From contig NZ_SRYA01000008.1 of NCBI RefSeq assembly GCF_004793545.1, positions 62,001 through 126,000 on the forward strand: 64,000 bases of DNA, read 5' to 3'. Position numbers and translations under genes: made by a program. The notes below the pieces were generated by a model. The model did no database searches. It saw only the letters and a program-made list of their open reading frames with translations, and was not told the DNA's origin. Origin of the DNA: Petralouisia muris. GTDB taxonomy: Bacteria; Bacillota; Clostridia; Lachnospirales; Lachnospiraceae. Position 1 is the stretch's first letter, and the number at the start of each line of letters is the position of its first letter. Shown here one piece after another: positions 45,576-53,879 of this stretch.

Positions 45576-45992
45576 CTATAAAACTTTTCTAAAAAACATT
45601 TCCATAGGCTGGTCAAGCGGCGTATTATGGAACACTAACCCACCGCAATCTATATACCCTAGCTTTCGATATAAATGCTGCGCTTTTTCATCAACCTGTG
45701 TGGAAATCAGAGTCATCAGATAGCCTTGACGTTTCATCTCATTTTCCCAATTAAGGATTGCCTGCTTTGCAAATCCTTTCCTGCGGTATTCCTCTTTGAT
45801 GAATATCAAATTCATAAATGGAAGGTTATCCCACAAAACACAATGCGCTATGGTTCCGATCTGTTGGTTTCCTTCCCAAATAACGTAACCGGATTTTGTA
45901 TATACCCGATTGGCGAAACCTGTATCATCAATATGCTTATCAATGCTCATGACAAATTGTTTGTCATTATTTGTTACGGCTTTTATTTCCAT
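45576..45992 (-). CDS. GNAT-family N-acetyltransferase
   Basis: A 138-residue acetyltransferase. The acetyl-CoA site is EEYRRKGFAKQAILNWE (motif A, R/Q-x-x-G-x-A) and the C-terminal part is EKAQHLYRKLGYIDCGG (motif B). The substrate is not predictable. It is a single gene, convergent with the flagellin gene, with a GGAGAA site near the start. Confidence 0.88.
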   Translation of the reverse strand: MEIKAVTNNDKQFVMSIDKHIDDTGFANRVYTKSGYVIWEGNQQIGTIAHCVLWDNLPFMNLIFIKEEYRRKGFAKQAILNWENEMKRQGYLMTLISTQVDEKAQHLYRKLGYIDCGGLVFHNTPLDQPMEMFFRKVL

Positions 45993-46097
45993 CGTTTCTT
46001 CTCCCTATGTTACCAGACATGGTAAAGTCTGATTTTTGGAACTATCCTTCGCTTGCCTTATCAACCTGCGATTGAATCACACAGCAAACGCATACAA

Positions 46098-46802
46098 TTA
46101 TCCGTAATAAGTTCTGTCAAGAAAATCATTTACGACACGTTGGATAGATTTTTGCAGCAATCCCTCCAGAAGCTTTTGTGCCGTATCCTTATCTGCAAGC
46201 TGGGCGGTTTTACATTGGCAGGGGCGATTTGCCCAGGCGCTGCCAAACTGCATAAATGAAGTTACCTTCGTCAAGGTTTTTGCACGATGGATAACGGCAT
46301 TATATTGAATGTGTTTAAGCGTTTTAGAAAGCTGTGCATACTCATCCCAACTTACTGTTTGCGTTATAATTTCCAAACAGGGGAGCAAACGGGAAAGTTC
46401 CTGTTCTATCTGCGTTTTATATTCGCCTGCTTCATCGACCAAAAAAGCGGCTATTTTATCAAAGCGCACACCTAATTGTGGGTCATATAGAGGGCACCCG
46501 AATTTTGACATAACAGATGAAAAACGTTTCATATCCGTCTGTTCCATCGAATAGCAATCAAAACGAACTGTGTGCGGAGTAGTTGAGATTTGGAAGGAGC
46601 CATGTTCTGGTCTCTCATAATGGAAGGGGTCAGGGGAATTCCATCCATGGAAAGCGGCTGCTGTTTCTTTCAAAATATCCTCTATTGGCAGGACTTCCAA
46701 TCCCTCCATTTCCTCATGGTTGCAGCAGGCGTTTTGATAGACAGCAGCAGGATCTAAGTATCTGCCGTCCTGATATTTCCAAAAATTTAAATCAATGCTC
46801 AT
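46098..46802 (-). CDS. Unknown soluble protein, possibly immunity-like
   Basis: A 234-residue protein without signal or membrane segment. The opening IDLNFWKYQDGRYLD and the pattern VRFDCYSMEQTDM, plus a Trp-rich start, resemble stand-alone immunity or orphan cytosolic proteins found in scattered Firmicutes; I cannot name the family. I use the ATG at 46802, with GGAG about 10 nt upstream; a start at 46826 is also possible. The DUF6440 gene lies upstream on the same strand. Confidence 0.65.
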   Translation of the reverse strand: MSIDLNFWKYQDGRYLDPAAVYQNACCNHEEMEGLEVLPIEDILKETAAAFHGWNSPDPFHYERPEHGSFQISTTPHTVRFDCYSMEQTDMKRFSSVMSKFGCPLYDPQLGVRFDKIAAFLVDEAGEYKTQIEQELSRLLPCLEIITQTVSWDEYAQLSKTLKHIQYNAVIHRAKTLTKVTSFMQFGSAWANRPCQCKTAQLADKDTAQKLLEGLLQKSIQRVVNDFLDRTYYG

Positions 46803-46851
46803 ATTTGCTTCACGCTCCAATTTCATGTTCTAATATGCTGCTAATTTTGCT

Positions 46852-47040
46852 TTACTTGTGCAAGTCGCTGATTACAGGCTTGCCATCCGCATCTAACAGA
46901 GGGCTTAATCCTCCTGCGTACCCTGCTGCCACAAAGAGATAATTGACGCCGGTTTCCTTATCGACCAGTACTATTTTTAATCCTTTTACAAGTGCATTGT
47001 CTTCTTTATATATCGTTTCAAAACGGTTATTTTTTTCCAT
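46852..47040 (-). CDS. DUF6440-like small protein
   Basis: 62 residues with KGLKIVLVDKETGVNYLF and AGYAGGLSPLLDADGKPV, which I recall as the signature of the DUF6440 family; its function is unknown. AGGAAG sits 8 nt before the ATG. A small upstream frame ends just past this start codon. Confidence 0.8.
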   Translation of the reverse strand: MEKNNRFETIYKEDNALVKGLKIVLVDKETGVNYLFVAAGYAGGLSPLLDADGKPVISDLHK

Positions 47041-47155
47041 GGTTTTTACTTCCTATAGAAAGAACTGTTCCTAAAAATTTTATTTTAACGTGCTCCTTAC
47101 TCTCGCCAGCCATTCGGGTTCCGATTGCAGCCGTAACGCAACTCATTCTAATCAT
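47027..47155 (-). CDS. Possible small leader frame overlapping the DUF6440 start
   Basis: A 42-codon frame starting MIRMSCVTAAIGTRMAGE and ending in HGKK overlaps the DUF6440 ATG by 14 bp, an arrangement suited to translational coupling. A TATAAT-like box near 47165 on this strand lies directly upstream. Its own ribosome site is weak (CAGGG), so it may not be expressed. Confidence 0.3.
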   Translation of the reverse strand: MIRMSCVTAAIGTRMAGESKEHVKIKFLGTVLSIGSKNHGKK

Positions 47156-47349
47156 CCCTGTCTGTATTATACTATAATTGTTTCTCAGGTGAAATAAGTT
47201 TCTTGTTTTTTTACAGATTTTTCGGGCGCTGCATCTCCTGAACCAAAATTTTGGATAAATTTTAAGATTGGTTAAGAATGCCACTTTTCCAAAGCTGAAA
47301 TTTCTGCTACAATAGAGCAGATACAGTAAAAAAAGCAGAGGTGAATGTT

Positions 47350-49074
47350 ATGGCGATGGATATAACAGGAAGAAAATTATTTGTAAAAGCATTGCTGGAA
47401 GAAGGGGTGGACACTGTGTTCGGCTATCCCGGCGGCATGGTAACAGATATTTTGGATGAATTATACAAGCATGAGGAAATTGAGCTGGTGCTGCCAAGAC
47501 ATGAGCAGGGGCTGATCCACGAAGCGGAAGGCTATGCGAAGGCAACCGGCAAAGTCGGGGTATGCGTGGTAACCAGCGGCCCGGGGGCCACCAACGTGAT
47601 TACGGGCCTTGCAGATGCCCATTACGATAATATCCCGCTGGTATGCATTACTGGCCAGGTGCCCTTAAATCTCATTGGAAATGACGCTTTTCAGGAGGTG
47701 GATATTGTGGGCATGACCCGCAGCATTACCAAGTATGGGGTTACCGTCCGTGACCGGAGAGAATTGGGGAAAATCCTGAAAATGGCCTTTCACATTGCCA
47801 AAACTGGCAAACCGGGGCCGGTGCTGATTGATCTGCCCAAGGATATCCAGACGGCCCAGGGGCCGGGAGAATACCCAAAGGAGGTATCCATCCGGGGATA
47901 TAAGCCGAATGAGAGCGTCCATGTAGGACAGTTAAAAAAAGGCTATAAATTGCTGAAGTCAGCCAAAAAGCCCTTATTTCTGGTGGGCGGGGGCATCAAT
48001 ATTGCCAGAGCCAATGCGAAAATGTTACAGCTTGTGGAGCAGACAAAGGTGCCTGTTGTGACTACGATTATGGGGAAAGGCGCCATTCCCACAGATCATC
48101 CCTATTATATTGGAAACAGCGGCATGCACGGAAAATATGCCGCGAATCTGGCAGTGGGTCAGTGTGACGTGCTGTTTTCCATCGGCACCAGGTTCAATGA
48201 TCGGATTACCGGGGATTTGAATGAATTTGCCCCAAATGCCCAGATTGTCCATGTGGACATTGACACAGCAGCCATTTCCAGAAATGTAGTGGTAGATGTG
48301 CCCATTGTAGCAGACGCCAATCTGGCTTTAGAGAAGCTTCTGGAGTGGGCGGAGCCTCAGGACACCCAAGAGTGGCTTTCTAAGATTCAGGAATGGGATC
48401 AGGAAAATCCCCTGGAAATGCGCAGGGACAAGGGCATGACTCCTCAGATGATTATGGAATGCATCAATGAGCAGTTTACTGAAGGAATTATAGTTACAGA
48501 TGTAGGGCAGCATCAGATGTGGGCGGCCCAGTACATAGAATTGAATGAAAAGAAACAGTACATCACCTCCGGCGGCCTTGGAACCATGGGCTTCGGTTTT
48601 CCAGCGGCCATCGGGGCCAAAATCGGCTGCCCGGAGAAACAGGTGGTGTGCATTACCGGAGATGGCGGCATGCAGATGAACCTGCAGGAGCTGGCTACCG
48701 CCATGGCTCAGGACGCCAATGTGATTGTGTGTATCCTGAATAATTATTATCTGGGCATGGTGCGTCAAATGCAGCAGCTTTTCTATGGAAAACGCTATAA
48801 GGCCACCTGTCTGCGGCGGAGAAAAAACTGTCCCAACGACTGCAAAGGGCCGAATCCGGCCTGTCCCCCCTATGAGCCGGATTTTGTGAAGCTGGCGGAA
48901 AGCTATGGAGCCATGGGCGTCCGTGTCACACAAGAGGAGGAGATTGCCCCTGCTTTGGAAAAGGCGAAAGAACAGAAGGTTCCTGTTTTTATTGAGTTTA
49001 TGATTGCTGCGGAGGAAATTGTGCTGCCGATGGTAAAAGGCGGCAATCCCATGACAGAAATGATTTTGAAGTAG
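47350..49074 (+). CDS. ilvB: Acetolactate synthase, large subunit
   Basis: ThDP-dependent enzyme that starts branched-chain amino-acid synthesis. The 574-residue protein has the catalytic Glu in PRHEQGLIHEAEGYA, FAD-domain segments, and the ThDP box GDGGMQMNLQEL to NN. Between YGKRYKAT and PDFVKLAESYGA it has a basic, Cys-rich insert with C487, C494, C498 and C505 (C-x6-C-x3-C-x6-C), absent from the enterobacterial enzyme. The ATG at 47350 follows AGAGGTG; a GTG at 47341 is possible. The 190 bp upstream show no T-box; ilvN follows after 15 nt. Confidence 0.95.
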   Translation: MAMDITGRKLFVKALLEEGVDTVFGYPGGMVTDILDELYKHEEIELVLPRHEQGLIHEAEGYAKATGKVGVCVVTSGPGATNVITGLADAHYDNIPLVCITGQVPLNLIGNDAFQEVDIVGMTRSITKYGVTVRDRRELGKILKMAFHIAKTGKPGPVLIDLPKDIQTAQGPGEYPKEVSIRGYKPNESVHVGQLKKGYKLLKSAKKPLFLVGGGINIARANAKMLQLVEQTKVPVVTTIMGKGAIPTDHPYYIGNSGMHGKYAANLAVGQCDVLFSIGTRFNDRITGDLNEFAPNAQIVHVDIDTAAISRNVVVDVPIVADANLALEKLLEWAEPQDTQEWLSKIQEWDQENPLEMRRDKGMTPQMIMECINEQFTEGIIVTDVGQHQMWAAQYIELNEKKQYITSGGLGTMGFGFPAAIGAKIGCPEKQVVCITGDGGMQMNLQELATAMAQDANVIVCILNNYYLGMVRQMQQLFYGKRYKATCLRRRKNCPNDCKGPNPACPPYEPDFVKLAESYGAMGVRVTQEEEIAPALEKAKEQKVPVFIEFMIAAEEIVLPMVKGGNPMTEMILK

Positions 49075-49089
49075 GAAGGGGGAACTGGA

Positions 49090-49635
49090 ATGAAGAACAG
49101 ATGGATTGCATTGTATGTGGAAAATCAGGTGGGCGTCCTGGCGAAGGTATCCGGGCTTTTTTCCGGAAAATCTTATAATCTGCAGAGCCTGACGGTGGGA
49201 ACTACGGAGGATGAAACGGTTTCCCGGATGACGATCTGCGTGACCAGCGATGATATTACCTTTGAGCAGATTAAGAAACAGCTGAACCGGATGGTGGAAG
49301 TGATTAAGGTCATTGACCTGACAGATATGCCTATCCATATGAAGGAAATCCTTTTTGCAAAAGTGAAAAACTGCTCTGTGGCAGACAAGGCGGAGCTGTT
49401 TCAGATTGCACAGGTGTTTCATGTGGAAGTGTCAGACATCGGCACAGACAGCGTACTTTTGGAGTGTAAAATGACGGAGCGGCGCAACAATGAGCTGATT
49501 GATTTGCTGCGGAGTAAATACAGGCATATTGAGATTGTGCGGGGCGGAGGAGTGGCTATTGAGTCCATCAGCACTTCCTGCGCCGGAAGATCGGAGTATT
49601 TCCGGCTGTCCCATCAGCCGGGGAACGGAGCGTGA
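49090..49635 (+). CDS. ilvN: Acetolactate synthase, small (regulatory) subunit
   Basis: A 181-residue regulatory subunit with an N-terminal ACT domain (ALYVENQVGVLAKVSGLFSG, about 5-75), which binds valine and other end products, and the family's C-terminal domain (about 80-165). It activates IlvB and confers feedback inhibition. GGAAGGGGG precedes the start. Three nt separate its TGA from the next gene. Confidence 0.94.
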   Translation: MKNRWIALYVENQVGVLAKVSGLFSGKSYNLQSLTVGTTEDETVSRMTICVTSDDITFEQIKKQLNRMVEVIKVIDLTDMPIHMKEILFAKVKNCSVADKAELFQIAQVFHVEVSDIGTDSVLLECKMTERRNNELIDLLRSKYRHIEIVRGGGVAIESISTSCAGRSEYFRLSHQPGNGA

Positions 49636-49638
49636 GAA

Positions 49639-50160
49639 ATGCGTAGGATATTAGTAGTGGTAGATATGCAGAAGGATTTTATTGACGGTTCCCTGGGAAC
49701 AAAGGAAGCCCAGGCCATTGTAAATCCTGTGATTGAGAAAATGAAATCTTATGATAAATCAGACATTTATGTCACCCGGGATACCCATGGGGAGGATTAC
49801 CTGGACACGGCGGAAGGAAAGAAGCTTCCGGTGGTTCATTGCATCAAGGGGACAGAAGGCTGGCAGCTTCATCCAGCGATCGAGGCTCTCGCAGAGCAGT
49901 CCCATGTGATTGACAAACCTACCTTTGGTTCCCTGAAGCTGATGGAATTGCTGAAGCAGGAAAATGAAAAGGAGACTCTGGAAATAGAATTGGCAGGCCT
50001 GTGTACCGATATCTGTGTGGTAAGCAACGCGCTTTTGCTGAAAGCGGCAATGCCTCAAAATACCATCCGGGTAGATCCTTCCTGCTGTGCAGGCGTGACG
50101 CCTGCTTCTCATAAGGCGGCGCTGCTTACTATGAGTATGTGCCAGATAGAAACGGAATGA
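49639..50160 (+). CDS. Cysteine hydrolase of the isochorismatase family
   Basis: 173 residues with the family triad: Asp in VVDMQKDFI, Lys in VIDKPTFGS, and Cys in GLCTDICVVSNALLL. The sequence is close to the nicotinamidase/pyrazinamidase type (DTHGEDYL, HCIKGTEGW), so release of nicotinate from nicotinamide is likely, though other amides are possible. It is cotranscribed with ilvBN. Confidence 0.9.
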   Translation: MRRILVVVDMQKDFIDGSLGTKEAQAIVNPVIEKMKSYDKSDIYVTRDTHGEDYLDTAEGKKLPVVHCIKGTEGWQLHPAIEALAEQSHVIDKPTFGSLKLMELLKQENEKETLEIELAGLCTDICVVSNALLLKAAMPQNTIRVDPSCCAGVTPASHKAALLTMSMCQIETE

Positions 50161-50189
50161 TGAGTTTGCCATTCAGGGAGGAATGAGTT

Positions 50190-50515
50190 ATGCCGCTTAG
50201 TTTTCGGGTTGCAGCGATATTTTTACTGTTTTTTGTCCAGTCCGCAGCCATGTTCTGAATTGCAGCCGCATTAGCGGGAGAGAAAAAAATGGAAGCATTA
50301 TACGATATTTATATTGGTTTTTGCGCAGTGAATGGGGATTTGTACGGGTATCGGGGCTCACTGGACAGGAAGAGGGCCTGCAGGTGCTGTTAACCGAGGC
50401 AGCGCTTTCCCTTGCCATTTTATTTCTGCTTTCCCTGCTGCTTTGCAGGATTTATCATACAGCTCTGGCAAAAGCCATAGGGGCAGCCATGCTGACCTAT
50501 TTCCTTGCTTTATAG
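50190..50515 (+). pseudogene. Remnant of a small membrane-protein gene cut by an IS
   Basis: A start with a good GGGAGG site (ATG 50190) gives 22 residues of hydrophobic protein and then TGA. A second frame from about 50321 encodes a hydrophobic C-terminal part (ALSLAILFLLSLLLC). Its last codons, from 50508, already belong to the end of the IS91-like remnant. I read it as one decayed gene truncated by that insertion. 50161-50507 holds nothing else I can see. Confidence 0.4.
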
Positions 50516-51660
50516 GAAATTCCGACCTATTGAGACACAAAGAAAAACATATGTTTACTGAACATATGTTAAATAGATATGTGTTTAAGACGTACAAAAC
50601 AGACGGTTAAAGGCGCCGCCTCCTTTGAAAGGAGTATACCATAGGAACGGGATTTGGGGAAGTCAGGCGGACGACCTTCTTTCACGAGAACGGGACATGG
50701 ATTTCTCGTGCATTTCTTCCAGAGAAATACGTTTATGGTTAAAGTAAAGTTCAAAAAACAGCATGGCCGTGCCACATTCACATTTTAAAGGGTCATAACC
50801 AAAAGAAGAAAGGATGGCGGTGCGCCATTGGTTAAAACTTCTGTAAATCGAATGTTTTTCACGGGAGATGGCTCTGTGGAGTTTTTTGTCAATCTCCCGG
50901 TGCCTTGCATAAATGCCGCCATAACGGATCATTTTGTAATGCTTTTCTGGGATATGGCGGATCAGGCGTTCAATGAATTCCATAACAGGAAGCGTTTCTT
51001 CCACATAGGCGTCATCTTCGTGTCGATTATCATGGAAAGTGACAAAGTCGCCATCGTATTTATCAATCTGGAAAGTGGCAATCACGGGACGTCCGAGATA
51101 ACGCCCAATATATTTCGCCACGGTTTTGTGATCGCGTTTGTTTGGTTTTGCATAGACATAAAAGCCTTCCTTGTGTTCCCGGCAACAGCGAGCTTTCACT
51201 TTTTTAAAAGAGTGTCCGATCCTGGATTCCATTTCAAATCCCTGCCAAAGGTATGGAGAACCATGATAAAACCGGGAGTGAAATTCATGTACTTATTTAG
51301 CTTGAAAAACATTTGTGAAACAACGCTGTTTACGGAATGAAAGAGACAGTCAAGCCGGGAGCGGCCCTCAAGGATCGCGCGCTGCATGGCGCACAAATTG
51401 CCATAGGTGGGGCGGAAGCGGCTGTGACAGCGGAAAGGAACGAATTATAACTTACCGCAATGAGGGCAGCCGTACATTGCGCCGCAGTTGATCATTTTTT
51501 CAACATTTTTGATGACAGAGTCACGGGGATGAAGAAGATAAACCATTTCTTCATAATGGTCTCTAAAAATATCTTGCAGTATGCTCATGAGATTATTATG
51601 CAGGGAAACAGCAAAAAAAGAAACCCCTAATTCCCCTTATGAATGAGGGGCCAGGGGAGT
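50508..51660 (-). mobile_element. IS91-like element remnant A
   Basis: Begins with CTTTATAGGAAATT at 50508, followed by interlocked palindromes (AAACATAT ... ATATGTGTTT, AACATATGTT), as at the hairpin end of rolling-circle IS elements. It contains most of a decayed transposase. Positions 50619-50890 are about four-fifths identical to 51973-52243 of copy B. The right border is approximate. Confidence 0.65.
50663..51588 (-). pseudogene. Decayed IS91-family (Y2-type) transposase
   Basis: Read from 51588 the frame gives SILQDIFRDHYEEMV and a Cys cluster YGCPHCG, then an in-frame TAA. After it comes CHSRFRPTYGNLCAMQRAI, where two zinc Cys of the usual CHSRFCPTCG have become Arg and Tyr. FGRDLKWNP breaks off at about 51230, where a deletion removes the catalytic middle. 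A second frame (50663-51232) carries the C-terminal part, including KYIGRYLGRPVIA, TFHDNR and CECGTAM. It is therefore inactive. Confidence 0.85.
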
Positions 51661-51662
51661 TG

Positions 51663-51684
51663 AAGTGTCGAAGACACTTTTTTA
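51663..51684 (+). terminator. Small terminator-like hairpin between the two IS remnants
   Basis: AAGTGTC (51663-51669), loop GAA, GACACTT (51673-51679), then TTTT. Confidence 0.6.
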
Positions 51685-52243
51685 CTTTATAGGAAATTGC
51701 GATTTTTGAGGAGAGAAAAAGAACAAGAGTTTACCGAACATATGTTAGATAAACTCTTGTCTGGGAACAACGACAGGACGACGCGGTTTAGAAGATATAA
51801 AAACCTTCCACTCCAGCCTCGTCATCAAATAAGTCGTCTTCATTTAAGAAATAATCCATATCAAGAAGGTCATCCTCGCTCATGCGGCGTATGTCCCCGG
51901 ATGTCATGTCTTCGGGTGGATTATCCATATATTTTTTGCGTAGTTTCTCTGTGTTTGGGTTCATAAGTGCAGCCTCCTTTGAAAGGAGTATACCACAGGA
52001 ATGGGAATTAAGAAAGTCACGCAGACGACCTTCTTCCACGAGAACGGGACATGGCTTTCTCGTACAATTCTTCCAGGGAAACGCGCTTGTGGTTGAAATA
52101 GAGTTCTAAAAACAGCATAGTTGTGCCACATTCACATTTGAGCGGGTCATAGCCAAAAGCAGAGAGGATGGCAGTGCGCCACTGGTTAAAGCTTTTGAAA
52201 ATGTGGTGCTTTTCACGGGAAATGGCTCTGTGAAGTTTTTTAC
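51685..52243 (-). mobile_element. IS91-like element remnant B
   Basis: Starts with the same CTTTATAGGAAATT as copy A. The end hairpin is CAAGAGTTTA ... TAAACTCTTG (about 51723-51758). It holds a small passenger frame and only the last ~265 bp of the transposase (51973-52243), homologous to copy A at 50619-50890. It breaks off inside another gene start at 52240. Confidence 0.65.
51788..51964 (-). CDS. Small acidic passenger protein of the IS91-like element
   Basis: 58 residues, very acidic: EKLRKKYMDNPPED, then RMSEDDLLDMDYFL. AAAGGAGG lies 9 nt upstream and is part of the perfect palindrome CTCCTTTGAAAGGAG. It follows the transposase end on the same strand. Copy A has lost it. Function unknown; an IS-encoded accessory protein is likely. 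Confidence 0.6.
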   Translation of the reverse strand: MNPNTEKLRKKYMDNPPEDMTSGDIRRMSEDDLLDMDYFLNEDDLFDDEAGVEGFYIF

Positions 52244-52308
52244 AGATTTTCTGCCATCCCCAGTGTTAAAACAGTTACCGCTAAGAATAAAAATGTTAAA
52301 GTTGTCAT
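52240..52308 (-). pseudogene. N-terminal stub of a small exported or membrane protein
   Basis: The frame reads TTLTFLFLAVTVLTLGMAENL and then stops where the IS91-like remnant B starts. It looks like a signal-type start of a gene whose remainder was removed by the element. 52309-52486 is GT-rich, low-complexity sequence without a gene. Confidence 0.3.
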
Positions 52309-52486
52309 GTTGTTCTCTTTTTGTTTGGGTGTTTGTTTTGCTGTTGTTTTGTTGTTGAGGTAACTATATCACGGAATGTGCGGAAGGGGAGAGGAGTTTC
52401 GCAGATGGTTGGTTTGAATTCGTGAATGGGATAGGAGACACTGAATTAAGCGGCATTCTTGGGACAGAGCTGGAAGAACGGGGCTT

Positions 52487-52758
52487 ATGACCGATTTTGG
52501 CAGAAAGAAAATAGAAGAAGTCCCAAAAAACGGACAGTGGAACGCTACAAAACCAGTGGCGGTTACAGAGGAACAGATTGCTCAGCTTTCCGTATTGCTG
52601 GAAGGCTATGAGCCTGCTCATACAAATTTTGAGGCTATGTCACTATTGGTTAAGAAAACCTATACCCGGGCATATTTTGACGCAAAGACAGACGCAGGGC
52701 GAAATATCGGATTGCCTGGATGGTGGGCAGGCTCAATAAAAATTTAAAACCTATGTAA
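52487..52758 (+). pseudogene. C-terminal remnant of a YdeI/OmpD-associated family gene
   Basis: MTDFGRKKIEEVPKNG, VAVTEEQIAQLS and KKTYTRAYFDAKTDAGR are typical of the C-terminal half of YdeI-like (bacteriocin-protection) proteins. The N-terminal domain is absent. Near 52705 a 1-nt shift moves the natural ending RIAWMVGRLNKNLKPM to another frame, ending at TAA 52756-52758. Confidence 0.7.
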
Positions 52759-52821
52759 TTCAAGAATTTGATGTGATTACACGGGCTGCATCTTTTTGAA
52801 ACTGTGCATACGGATAACATT

Positions 52822-53739
52822 TTATGGCAGTTTGTTCCCGGCAGCCCGGTATAATTCATACCATTCACTTCTTGTTAATTCAATCTCTGCGGCTTTTGCG
52901 GCATTTTTGATTCGGTCGGGATTTGTGGTTCCGATGATTACCTGCATTTTTGCCGGAAAACGCAAGAGCCATGCATAGGCCACTGCATCACTGGTGACAT
53001 GGTATTTCTCTGCCAGAGCATTTAAGGCAGCATTTAAATCTTTGTATTCCTCGCTTCCGATAAATGTTCCTCCGAAGAAACCTTTTTGCAATGGGGACCA
53101 GGTTTGGATCACAGCATCTTTCATCCGGCAGTATTCCAATGTTCCTGCATCCCGCATAATTGCGGCATCAGACATCATATTTACATTAATTCCGGCGTCA
53201 ATCAGTGGAGTATGGGCAATGCTCATCTGCAATTGATTAACTGCCAGGCCATCAGAGAGCTTGTTTTCAAGAAATTCCATCTGGAAGCGATTCATATTAG
53301 ACACTCCAAAATTTAAAACTTTTCCGCTATCCTTCAGAATATGAAATGCTTCCGCTACTTCTTCTGGCTCCATTAGAGCATCAGGACGATGGAGCAGAAG
53401 GGAATCCAGATGAGTTGTTTGAAGTCTCTTTAATATTCCATCCACAGATTTCAGAATGTATTCTTTTGAAAAATCGTACATAGAGTCATGGATTGCGCAT
53501 TTGGATTGAAGGAACATCCTGTTTCTTAAAGCGGGATCTTTGGAAAGAAGATCTCCGAAAATCTCTTCGCTTTTTCCGGAGGCATAGATATCTGCATGAT
53601 CAAAAAAATTTATGCCGTGCTCAAGAGATACGCGGACATAACGATCCAATTCGTCGCTGCTCATTCCTGCAATGCGCATACAGCCGATGCCAATTACGGA
53701 TATAGGTTCTCTCAGATTGCCAAATTTTAAATATTTCAT
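52822..53739 (-). CDS. Aldo/keto reductase
   Basis: A 305-residue NADPH-dependent reductase with the tetrad Asp and Tyr in FFDHADIYASGKSEE, Lys in LQSKCAIHD and His in LLLHRPDAL. NADP-site residues lie in IIGTTNPDRI. It belongs to the YdhF-like branch (VIGIGCMRI opening). Substrate unknown. AAGGAG precedes the ATG. Confidence 0.92.
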   Translation of the reverse strand: MKYLKFGNLREPISVIGIGCMRIAGMSSDELDRYVRVSLEHGINFFDHADIYASGKSEEIFGDLLSKDPALRNRMFLQSKCAIHDSMYDFSKEYILKSVDGILKRLQTTHLDSLLLHRPDALMEPEEVAEAFHILKDSGKVLNFGVSNMNRFQMEFLENKLSDGLAVNQLQMSIAHTPLIDAGINVNMMSDAAIMRDAGTLEYCRMKDAVIQTWSPLQKGFFGGTFIGSEEYKDLNAALNALAEKYHVTSDAVAYAWLLRFPAKMQVIIGTTNPDRIKNAAKAAEIELTRSEWYELYRAAGNKLP

Positions 53740-53777
53740 AATTCAATGCTCCTTTATCATTAGAGAATTCAGTCAGG

Positions 53778-53824
53778 CTTCGGCTTCCAGCCATATATGA
53801 AGGCTATATGGCTGATAGCCGAAG
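53778..53824. repeat. Nested long hairpin between two reductase genes
   Basis: Outer arms CTTCGGCT (53778-53785) and AGCCGAAG (53817-53824), inner arms AGCCATATA (53789-53797) and TATATGGCT (53805-53813), with symmetrical 3-nt internal loops and a 7-nt apex. It lies between two minus-strand genes. No T-run follows. It shares CTTCGGCTTCCA with the hairpin at 45489-45531. Confidence 0.85.
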
Positions 53825-53879
53825 TATAAGCTATATGGAAAGGAGCCGCTATGGGAGATTTTTCCCACGTGACGTTTCT

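Noticed and set aside
47041-47349. Searched the ilvB upstream region for a T-box or leader attenuator
   Set aside because: No T-box core and no terminator stem with a T-run; only ordinary A/T-rich sequence and a probable minus-strand promoter.
48328-49422. Open frame of 364 codons on the minus strand under ilvB/ilvN
   Set aside because: Antisense to two certain genes; His/Leu-rich low-quality protein without any motif.
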